From Intestinibacillus sp964580155 (lineage in GTDB: Bacteria > Bacillota > Clostridia > Oscillospirales > Butyricicoccaceae), in NCBI GenBank assembly GCA_964580155.1, contig CAZOJP010000060.1, positions 1 through 7,860 on the forward strand: DNA of 7,860 nucleotides, read 5' to 3'. Each line of letters opens with the position of its first letter. Position 1 is the stretch's first letter. This document shows positions 1 through 5,231 of the stretch, piece after piece. Under the pieces are notes generated by a model. That model made no database searches and was not told the DNA's origin. It was given only the letters and a program-made list of their open reading frames with translations. Made by a program: the position numbers and the translations under genes.

Positions 1-1
1 A

Positions 2-1375
2 TACCGCGTGCAAGTAAACGGCAAGCCGCTCACCTTCCTGGATACCCCGGGACACGCCGCATTCACCTCCATGCGTGCGCGCGGCGCGCAGATTACGGAC
101 ATCGCGATCCTTGTGGTCGCGGCGGATGACGGCATCATGCCGCAGACCATCGAGGCGATTAACCACGCCAAGGCCGCGGGTGTGCCCATCATCGTCGCGG
201 TCAACAAGATCGATAAGGAAAGCGCAAACCCGGACCGCATCATGCAGCAGCTCACCGAGTATGAGCTCGTCCCCGAGGAATGGGGCGGCCAGACCATCGT
301 ATGCCCGATTTCCGCCAAGTTTGGCAAGGGCATCGACAATCTGCTCGAAATGGTGCTGCTGACCGCGGAAATGCAGGATCTCAAGGCAAATCCCGACCGC
401 AAGGCGCGCGGCACGGTCATTGAGGCCAAGCTCGACAAGGGCCGCGGCCCGGTCGCGACCGTGCTCATCCAAAACGGCACGCTGCACACGGGCGACGTCA
501 TCATTGCAGGCACTGCGGTCGGCCGCGTGCGCGCGATGACGAACGACGACGGCATCAAGATCGAAACCGCAGGCCCGTCCGTACCGGTTGAAATCATCGG
601 CCTTGCCGAGGTACCGGGCGCGGGCGATGTGTTCTACGCAGTCGACGACGAAAAGATGGCGCGCGAGCTTGCAGAGCAGCGCCGCGACCAGGAAAAGGCC
701 GAGCGCAACCAGTCGCTGCACAAGGTCACGCTCGACAACCTCTTCGAATCCATTCAGGAGGGTCAGGTCAAGGAGCTGCCGATCATCGTCAAGGGCGACG
801 TACAGGGCTCGGTCGAGGCGGTGCGCGCTTCGCTCGAAAAGCTGAGCTGCGACGAGGTGCGCGTGCGCGTCATTCACGGCGGCGTCGGCGCGATCAACGA
901 GACCGACGTCATGCTGGCCGACGCTTCGCACGCGATCATTGTCGGCTTTAACGTGCGTCCCGACCGCGCGGCGGCGGAATCCGCAGAGATTCACGGTGTG
1001 GATATGCGCATGTACCGCATCATCTATGACTGCCTCGACGAGATGGAGCAGGCGATGAAGGGCATGCTCGATCCCAAGTTCAAGGAAGTCATTCTCGGCC
1101 ATGCCGAGGTGCGTCAGGTCTTCAAAATCACCGGCGCGGGCGCAATTGCGGGCTGCTATGTGCAGGACGGCAAGATTCAGCGCAATGCACAGGTGCGCGT
1201 TGTGCGCGACGGCATCGTGTTCCACGAGGGCGTGCTCAACTCGCTCAAGCGCTTTAAGGAGGACACGAAGGAGGTCGCGTCCAACTTCGAGTGCGGCATG
1301 AGCATCGAAAACTACAACGACATCAAGGAAGGCGACATCATCGAATGCTTCCTGATGGAAGAAATTAAACAGTAA
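2..1375 (+). CDS. infB: Translation initiation factor IF2, C-terminal part (5' end outside window)
   Basis: IF2 is the GTPase that brings fMet-tRNA to the 30S subunit and promotes 50S joining. The window begins inside its G domain, in the frame whose first whole codon is at base 2, and shows 457 residues to a TAA stop. Visible GTPase motifs are G3 DTPGH (41-55), G4 NKID (203-214) and G5 SAK (311-319). The P-loop (G1) and the variable N-terminal domains lie upstream of the window. After the G domain come a beta-barrel (domain II, from about RKARGTVIEAKLDKGRGPVA), the domain containing LPIIVKGDVQGSVEA, and the C-terminal fMet-tRNA-binding barrel ending IIECFLMEEIKQ. Any GTG or ATG near the left edge is internal, not a real start. 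The protein looks intact as far as it is seen. rbfA follows, as usual in bacteria, but after a terminator-like hairpin. Confidence 0.98.
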   Translation, partial: YRVQVNGKPLTFLDTPGHAAFTSMRARGAQITDIAILVVAADDGIMPQTIEAINHAKAAGVPIIVAVNKIDKESANPDRIMQQLTEYELVPEEWGGQTIVCPISAKFGKGIDNLLEMVLLTAEMQDLKANPDRKARGTVIEAKLDKGRGPVATVLIQNGTLHTGDVIIAGTAVGRVRAMTNDDGIKIETAGPSVPVEIIGLAEVPGAGDVFYAVDDEKMARELAEQRRDQEKAERNQSLHKVTLDNLFESIQEGQVKELPIIVKGDVQGSVEAVRASLEKLSCDEVRVRVIHGGVGAINETDVMLADASHAIIVGFNVRPDRAAAESAEIHGVDMRMYRIIYDCLDEMEQAMKGMLDPKFKEVILGHAEVRQVFKITGAGAIAGCYVQDGKIQRNAQVRVVRDGIVFHEGVLNSLKRFKEDTKEVASNFECGMSIENYNDIKEGDIIECFLMEEIKQ

Positions 1376-1382
1376 TTTTGAC

Positions 1383-1432
1383 GCGCGGGACGGAACGTGC
1401 ATGTTTTCGCCCGTCCCGCGCATGCTTTTTTT
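1383..1432 (+). terminator. Intrinsic terminator downstream of infB
   Basis: A perfect 11-bp GC-rich stem pairs GCGCGGGACGG (1383-1393) with CCGTCCCGCGC (1411-1421) across a 17-nt loop. After a 4-nt spacer (ATGC) comes a run of seven T (1426-1432). It starts 8 bases after the infB stop. The structure fits a Rho-independent terminator or an attenuator limiting read-through into rbfA. The rather long loop and the 4-nt spacer may make it leaky. Confidence 0.75.
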
Positions 1433-1456
1433 ATAAGGCAGCACCGTCTCCCCGGG

Positions 1457-1499
1457 CGCCGGCATCTTGCGACGGCGGCACCCGATGCGGCGGCGTTTT
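1457..1499 (+). other. Second stem-loop in the infB-rbfA spacer
   Basis: CGCCG-GCATC (1457-1466) can pair with GATGC-GG-CGGCG (1484-1495), leaving two bulged G. TTTT follows at 1496-1499. It could be a weak second terminator or a leader structure in front of rbfA. The T tract is short and the stem interrupted, so its function is uncertain. Part of its 3' arm lies in a 16-bp sequence (1476-1491) that recurs inverted upstream of rpsM. Confidence 0.35.
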
Positions 1500-1519
1500 C
1501 ACACCGTCTTTTCTCCACG

Positions 1520-1527
1520 AAAGGAGG
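1520..1527 (+). promoter_or_regulatory. Ribosome binding site fixing the rbfA start
   Basis: AAAGGAGG lies 6 bases before the ATG at 1534. The reading frame stays open far upstream, to about 1378, but that extension crosses the infB terminator and resembles nothing in RbfA. This site therefore decides the start. Confidence 0.85.
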
Positions 1528-1533
1528 CCTATT

Positions 1534-1878
1534 ATGTCTACCCGTATCGACCGCATCAGCGAGGAGGTCCTGAAGGCGCTCGCGGAGGCCATCCGCACGC
1601 TCAAGGACCCGCGCGTATCGAGCGGACTTGTTTCGGTCACCCACTGTGAGGTAACCGGCGACCTGCGCTACGCCAAGGCGTTCATCTCCGTGCTCGGTTC
1701 GCCGGAGAGCGCCAAGGAGGTCATGCGCGGGCTGCACTCGGCTTCCGGCTTTCTGCGCCGCGAAGTCGCGCGCAAGGTGCAGCTGCGCTATGCGCCCGAG
1801 CTGGTGTTTACCCTCGATGAATCCATCTCGCACGGCGCGCACATCACCGAACTTCTGCACAAACTAGGGGAGGAATAA
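1534..1878 (+). CDS. rbfA: Ribosome-binding factor A
   Basis: RbfA is a small KH-type RNA-binding protein that binds the 30S subunit near the 5' end of 16S rRNA, assists late 16S processing and maturation, and matters for growth in the cold. The product is 114 residues, a typical bacterial length. It begins with the family-like MSTRIDRISEEVLKALAEAI. It has the KDPRV segment, the VTHCEVTGDLRYAKAFISVL strands, the helix-turn stretch LHSASGFLRREVA (the AxG-style KH signature), and the C-terminal PELVFTLDESISHGAHITELL. The start is set by AAAGGAGG six bases upstream. The 3' end carries the ribosome binding site of the next gene (AGGGGAGG, 1866-1873), and only 5 bases separate its stop from the next ATG. 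The two genes are therefore clearly co-transcribed and probably translationally coupled. No good promoter is visible directly upstream. Confidence 0.97.
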   Translation: MSTRIDRISEEVLKALAEAIRTLKDPRVSSGLVSVTHCEVTGDLRYAKAFISVLGSPESAKEVMRGLHSASGFLRREVARKVQLRYAPELVFTLDESISHGAHITELLHKLGEE

Positions 1879-1883
1879 CGCCC

Positions 1884-2843
1884 ATGGGCAACGCAGTCTC
1901 CATTGCAGATGCAGCACGCCTGCTGTTTGCTGCAAACGACATCCTGATTTTAACCCACCGCCGCCCCGACGGCGACACCTCGGGCTGCGCCGGCGCACTG
2001 TGCCGCGGTCTGCGCACACTCGGCAAGGCGGCCTTTGTGCTGCCAAACCCCGAGAGCACCGCGCGATACGAGCCGCTGATTGCGCCGTTCTATCCGGAAA
2101 GCGCGGCATATGAGCCGAAATTCGTCGTTTCGGTCGATCTTGCCGCACCCGGACTGTTTCCCGACAACGCGGAGCGCTATCTGGAGCGCGTCGATCTTGC
2201 GATTGACCACCACCGCTCCAACCCCCTTTTTGCCGCGCACAACATCGTAAACCCCGAGGCAGGCGCGTGCGCCGAAATCATCTATGATCTCCTCATGGCG
2301 CTGGGCGTGCCGCTGACCCGCGCGCTCGCCGAGCCGCTCTATGTCGCGGTATCGACCGACACGGGCTGCTTCCGCTATTCGAACACCACGCCGCACACCC
2401 ATGCCGTGGCGGCCGCGTGCCTGTCCACCGGGCTGGACGGCGGCGACCTCAACCGCATGCTCTTTGAAACCAAGTCGCGTCCGCGGTTTGAAATGGAGCG
2501 CATCATCTTCGATTCCATGGAGTTCCTGGAGGACGGCAGGATTGCGCTCGCCATCCTGCGCCGCGCGGACATCAACCGCACGGGCGCGTCCATGGACGAT
2601 CTCGACTCGATCGCCGCGCTGCCGCGCCAGATTGAGGGCGTGGAAATCGGTCTGACCATCACGGAAAACAGCGATGGCAGCGCCAAGATTTCCGTGCGCA
2701 CCACGAAGGAGGTCGATGCCTCCGCGCTGTGCCGCCAGATCGGCGGCGGCGGCCACCTGCGCGCGGCAGGCGCGAGCCTGGATGCGTTTGACGGCGCACG
2801 CGAAACACTGCTGCGCATTGCGCAGGCGGTGTACCATGGCTGA
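1884..2843 (+). CDS. nrnA: DHH/DHHA1 family phosphoesterase (nano-RNase / pAp phosphatase / DhhP type)
   Basis: This 319-residue protein belongs to the stand-alone DHH-DHHA1 family, cytoplasmic Mn-dependent phosphodiesterases. Members degrade nano-RNAs (2-5 nt) and dephosphorylate pAp (NrnA), or hydrolyse c-di-AMP/pApA (DhhP). The metal-binding motifs are present in order: H25-x-x-P-D29-G-D31, D85 in FVVSVDLAAP, D108-H109-H110 in IDHHRSN, and D159 in STDTGCFRYS. The C-terminal DHHA1 domain carries the substrate-binding GGGGH (287-291) followed by LRAAG. There are no CBS, PAS or membrane segments, so it is not GdpP, and it is too short for RecJ. It sits between rbfA and truB, a placement common in Firmicutes that fits an RNA-related role. 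Its last 8 bases overlap the truB start. The family call is firm. The symbol is used by family analogy, because the preferred substrate cannot be read from the sequence. Confidence 0.93.
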   Translation: MGNAVSIADAARLLFAANDILILTHRRPDGDTSGCAGALCRGLRTLGKAAFVLPNPESTARYEPLIAPFYPESAAYEPKFVVSVDLAAPGLFPDNAERYLERVDLAIDHHRSNPLFAAHNIVNPEAGACAEIIYDLLMALGVPLTRALAEPLYVAVSTDTGCFRYSNTTPHTHAVAAACLSTGLDGGDLNRMLFETKSRPRFEMERIIFDSMEFLEDGRIALAILRRADINRTGASMDDLDSIAALPRQIEGVEIGLTITENSDGSAKISVRTTKEVDASALCRQIGGGGHLRAAGASLDAFDGARETLLRIAQAVYHG

Positions 2844-3753
2844 CCCCGCGCTGTCCGGCGTGCTGCTCATGCATAAGCCCGCAGGGTTCACCTCGTTCGA
2901 TGTCGTGGCAAAGCTGCGCGGCATCCTGCACACGCGCAAGCTCGGCCACGGCGGCACGCTCGACCCCATGGCGACCGGTGTGCTGCCGGTGTTTGTCGGC
3001 GGCGCGACGCGCGCGGTCGACTATGCCGCCGCGCAGGACAAGGAATATGTCGCAGGCTTTACGCTCGGTCTTGCAACCGATACGCAGGACACGACCGGCA
3101 CCGTCCTTGAGACCTCGTCGCGCATTGTGACCTCGGATGAGGTTGCGCACGCGCTTTCCGCCTTCCGCGGGGACGGCAAGCAGGTGCCGCCCATGTATTC
3201 CGCGGTCAAGATCGACGGCAAGCGGCTTTATAACCTTGCGCGACAGGGCAAGGAGATCGAGCGCCCCGCGCGCGACATCACCGTGCACACGCTCGAGCTG
3301 CTCGATTTTTCTGAGCATGCTCAGCAGGGTACGCTGCGCGCGGTCGTGTCCAAGGGCACCTATATCCGCACGCTCATCCACGATTTGGGCCATGCGCTCG
3401 GCTCGTGTGCCGCCATGCACAGCCTGGTGCGCACGCGCGCAGGTGCCTATGCACTGTCCGAATCGGTCGATTTCGCCGCGGTTGAGCACGCGATGGCCGA
3501 GGGCACGATCACTTCCCTGCTGCGCCCGACCGACAGCCTGTTCCTTGCATATCCGCGCGTCGATCTTGACGCGTACGGCTATGCACGAGCATGCTCAGGC
3601 GCTTTCATCGCCCCTGAGCACGCGCCCGACCTGCCGCTGACCGAAGGCGCGCTGTCCCGCGTTTACTATGAGGACACCTTCCTCATGCTCGGACGCACGG
3701 GCACGCTCGATCGCGGCGGTCCCGCGCTTTTTGTCCATAAAAATTTCCGTTGA
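2836..3753 (+). CDS. truB: tRNA pseudouridine(55) synthase
   Basis: TruB isomerises U55 to pseudouridine in the T-loop of tRNAs and also acts as a tRNA chaperone. The product has 305 residues, a normal size. The N-terminal family segment SGVLLMHKPAGFTSFDVV is present (residues 7-24). The catalytic aspartate is D43 in GHGGTLDPMATGVLP. Other conserved stretches are KEYVAGFTLGLATDTQDTTG, QVPPMYSAVKIDGKRLYNLAR and SKGTYIRTLIHDLGHALG. A C-terminal PUA-like region follows (YPRVDLDAYGYARACSGAFI onward). The ATG at 2836 overlaps the end of the upstream DHH gene by 8 bases and has only a weak ribosome site (AGGCGG, 2824-2829), which suggests translational coupling. The frame is open further upstream, but that part lies inside the DHH gene and lacks family similarity. 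The 3' half contains three copies of a TGAGC-RT-GCTCA palindrome and a 35-nt stem-loop; the protein itself looks intact. Confidence 0.97.
   Translation: MADPALSGVLLMHKPAGFTSFDVVAKLRGILHTRKLGHGGTLDPMATGVLPVFVGGATRAVDYAAAQDKEYVAGFTLGLATDTQDTTGTVLETSSRIVTSDEVAHALSAFRGDGKQVPPMYSAVKIDGKRLYNLARQGKEIERPARDITVHTLELLDFSEHAQQGTLRAVVSKGTYIRTLIHDLGHALGSCAAMHSLVRTRAGAYALSESVDFAAVEHAMAEGTITSLLRPTDSLFLAYPRVDLDAYGYARACSGAFIAPEHAPDLPLTEGALSRVYYEDTFLMLGRTGTLDRGGPALFVHKNFR
3311..3324. repeat. Palindrome copy 1 (CTGAGCATGCTCAG)
   Basis: A perfect 14-bp palindrome inside truB, read there as part of the codons for S-E-H-A-Q. It shares the core GAGCATGCTC with a second copy at 3587-3596, which is read in another codon phase. 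The sharing is therefore at DNA level rather than protein level. Confidence 0.6.
3587..3623. repeat. Palindrome copy 2 (GAGCATGCTC) within a larger stem-loop
   Basis: GAGCATGCTC (3587-3596) repeats the core of copy 1 and is read here as R-A-C-S. It leads into a larger stem: GCATGCTCA (3589-3597) and GGCG (3598-3601) face CGCC (3609-3612) and TGAGCACGC (3615-3623). There is a CTTTCAT loop, one A-C mismatch and a two-base CC bulge. This is a stable potential RNA hairpin inside the truB reading frame. Confidence 0.5.
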
Positions 3754-3772
3754 GCGTGCTCACGCGCTCAAC
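3749..3772 (+). other. Hairpin across the truB stop codon (palindrome copy 3)
   Basis: GTTGAGCGTG (3749-3758) pairs with CGCGCTCAAC (3763-3772) around a CTCA loop: ten pairs with one G-U in RNA. It contains TGAGC-GT-GCTCA (3751-3762), a third relative of the truB palindromes. It includes the truB TGA stop and ends 3 bases before the ribF ribosome binding site GGGAGG (3776-3781). It has no T tract, so it is not a terminator. It could influence ribF initiation or mRNA stability. Confidence 0.45.
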
Positions 3773-3789
3773 ATCGGGAGGTTTTCCCT

Positions 3790-4701
3790 ATGTCTCAACA
3801 ACCTGTTCGGCGCGCCATCGCGCTGGGATACTTTGACGGTGTGCACCGCGGGCATCAGGCGCTCATGGATCGCGCGGTGCAGCGCGCACGCGAAACCGGT
3901 GCGCGCAGCGCGGTCTTTACCTTCGACGTGCACCCCAATTCCGTGCTGCTCGGGCAGCAGCAGCCGCTCATCACCGCGAACACCTACCGCCGCGAGGAGA
4001 TTAAGCAGCTCGGCGGTGTGGACGAGGTCATCTTCGGCCACTTTGACGATACCATGCGCACCATGGACTGGCGCGACTTTATTTCCGAGCTGCTCATCAA
4101 GCAGTTCGGTGCGGTCTGGCTCATTTCCGGACGCAACAACCGCTTCGGCTATAAGGGGCTGGGCACGCCCGAGGGCATGGCGGAGGAGTGCGCAAAGCAC
4201 GGCATCGGCTATGACTGCATCGACGATGTCAAGCTGGACGGCATCACGGTGTCCTCCACCTATATCCGCCAGCTCATCTCGCAGGGCGATATGGAGGGCG
4301 CGGCCCGTTTCCTCGGGCATCCCTACACCGTGACCGGCGTGGTTGAGCATGGGCGCCGCGTGGGCAGCCGCGTGCTCGGTGTGCCCACCGTCAACCTGCG
4401 CCTGCCGACCGAGATGGCGCTGCCGCCCTTCGGTGTATATGCCACGCGCGTGCTGATTGACGGTGTCCCCCATCTCGCCGCGACCAACATCGGCGTCAAG
4501 CCCACCTTTGTCGATGGCGGCGCACCGACGATTGAGCCGCATCTGCTTGATTTTTCGGGCGATCTGTACGGCAAGCTCATCCATGTTGAGCTGCACAAGT
4601 TTTTGCGACCCGAGCAGGCTTTCGCCTCGGTCGACGCGCTCAAAGAAGCCATCGCAGACAATGTGCGCGAAACGCGCGCCTTCTTCGCCCAGCAGCGGTG
4701 A
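3790..4701 (+). CDS. ribF: Bifunctional riboflavin kinase / FAD synthetase
   Basis: RibF phosphorylates riboflavin to FMN and adenylylates FMN to FAD. The product is 303 residues. The N-terminal nucleotidyltransferase domain has ALGYFDGVHRGHQ (H19-x-x-H22), FTFDVHP (residues 43-49), the GRNNRFGYKG segment (114-123) and VSSTYIR (154-160). The C-terminal flavokinase domain starts near GHPYTVTGVVEHG and includes VLGVPTVNLRLP, the strand FGVYATRVLIDG, TNIGVKPTF, IEPHLLDFSGDLYG, and LRPEQAFASVDALKEAI near the end. The start is supported by GGGAGG 8 bases upstream. The N-terminus is about 10-20 residues shorter ahead of the first motif than in well-known RibF proteins. The usual G-x-DFRFG loop reads GRNNRFG, a variant to note. 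It follows truB by 36 bases in the same operon. No FMN riboswitch lies in the short gap. Tandem hairpins follow its stop. Confidence 0.96.
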   Translation: MSQQPVRRAIALGYFDGVHRGHQALMDRAVQRARETGARSAVFTFDVHPNSVLLGQQQPLITANTYRREEIKQLGGVDEVIFGHFDDTMRTMDWRDFISELLIKQFGAVWLISGRNNRFGYKGLGTPEGMAEECAKHGIGYDCIDDVKLDGITVSSTYIRQLISQGDMEGAARFLGHPYTVTGVVEHGRRVGSRVLGVPTVNLRLPTEMALPPFGVYATRVLIDGVPHLAATNIGVKPTFVDGGAPTIEPHLLDFSGDLYGKLIHVELHKFLRPEQAFASVDALKEAIADNVRETRAFFAQQR

Positions 4702-4707
4702 CAAACA

Positions 4708-4750
4708 CCAAAGCGGCGGCATGGGACAAGCTCCCATGCCGCCGCTTTGG
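4708..4750. other. Perfect 19-bp stem-loop after ribF
   Basis: Bases 4708-4726 (CCAAAGCGGCGGCATGGGA) are perfectly complementary to 4732-4750, with a CAAGC loop. The stem starts 6 bases after the ribF stop. On neither strand is it followed directly by a good T tract, so it is not a classical terminator alone. It may act as a 3'-end stabiliser or a helper stem for the terminator next to it. It could also be a palindromic dispersed repeat. Confidence 0.75.
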
Positions 4751-4755
4751 CACGC

Positions 4756-4797
4756 AAAAAAACACCCATCTCATGGAGACGGGTGTTTTTTGCTTTT
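4756..4797. terminator. Bidirectional intrinsic terminator between ribF and rplQ
   Basis: AAAAAACACCC (4757-4767) pairs with GGGTGTTTTTT (4781-4791). An inner TCTC/GAGA stem closes on an ATG loop, with one A-C mismatch between the two stems. Reading +, the stem ends in TTTTTT and then GCTTTT. Reading -, the seven A at 4756-4762 become a U tract. It can therefore end both the ribF operon and the rpsM-rplQ operon, whose last stop codon is only about 12 bases from the + strand stem. Confidence 0.88.
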
Positions 4798-4802
4798 AAA
4801 GA

Positions 4803-5144
4803 TTAGACAAGCTCGAGGATTGCCATCTCGGCTGCGTCACCACGACGCGGGCCGGTCTTGATGACGCGGGTATAGCCGCCGTTTCTCTGCTCGTAGCCAG
4901 GCGCGATCTCAGAGAACAGCTTTGCTACGACTTCTTCCTTGGTGATGAAGCTCATCGCCTGACGGCGGGAAGCAAGCGTGTTCTTTTTGCCGAGCGTGAT
5001 CATCTTCTCAGCGAGCGGTCCGACTTCTTTTGCGCGCGCTACAGTGGTTTCGATTCTGCCGTTTTCCAGCAGAAAGGTTACCATCGCGCGGAGCATTGCC
5101 ATTCTATGGTCTGTCGGTCTGCCGAGTTTACGGTTTCCTGCCAT
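4803..5144 (-). CDS. rplQ: 50S ribosomal protein L17
   Basis: L17 is a 50S subunit protein located near the exit-tunnel side of the ribosome. The product is 113 residues, standard for Firmicutes. It shows the family start MAGNRKLGRPTDHRMAMLR, then FLLENGRIETTVARAKEVGPLAEKMITLGKK, and the C-terminal GGYTRVIKTGPRRGDAAEMAILELV. AGGAGG (complement of 5154-5159) lies about 9 bases before the ATG. It is the last gene of the rpsM-rpsK-rpsD-rpoA-rplQ operon, separated from rpoA by 87 bases, and is followed almost at once by the bidirectional terminator. Nothing in the sequence is odd. The ECF transporter genes and truA that often follow rplQ in Firmicutes are not here; instead the convergent ribF operon ends next to it. 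Confidence 0.98.
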   Translation of the reverse strand: MAGNRKLGRPTDHRMAMLRAMVTFLLENGRIETTVARAKEVGPLAEKMITLGKKNTLASRRQAMSFITKEEVVAKLFSEIAPGYEQRNGGYTRVIKTGPRRGDAAEMAILELV

Positions 5145-5231
5145 GAAATGATACCTCCTGTGATAAGGTTTGAAAGTATGTGCAGCGTAACGGGATTCCG
5201 TCCGCCAAAATGTGCTGTGGAAGCGAGAAGC

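Noticed and set aside
1432..1437. TATAAG as a -10 element for rbfA
   Set aside because: It matches the -10 well but overlaps the terminator T tract, and no -35-like hexamer lies 16-18 bases upstream.
1378..1533. N-terminal extension of RbfA in the same open frame
   Set aside because: It would translate the infB terminator. RbfA family similarity begins at the ATG at 1534, directly after AAAGGAGG.
1312..1860. Antisense open frame across the infB end and rbfA
   Set aside because: It spans the terminator and shadows rbfA, with no recognisable motif or ribosome site.
2674..2835. Upstream start for truB
   Set aside because: The extra residues lie inside the DHH gene and do not look like TruB. 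Family similarity starts just after the ATG at 2836.
1950..2969. Long antisense open frame (339 aa) over the DHH gene and truB start
   Set aside because: It lies opposite well-supported genes, has arginine/alanine-rich shadow composition and no ribosome site. It is a by-product of GC-rich codon usage.
3754..3789. FMN riboswitch before ribF
   Set aside because: The gap is only 36 bases, far too short for the FMN riboswitch, and holds only a hairpin arm and the ribosome site.
3760..4737. Antisense open frame (325 aa) covering ribF
   Set aside because: It mirrors ribF in complementary phase and would run through the 19-bp hairpin. No family-like motif is seen.
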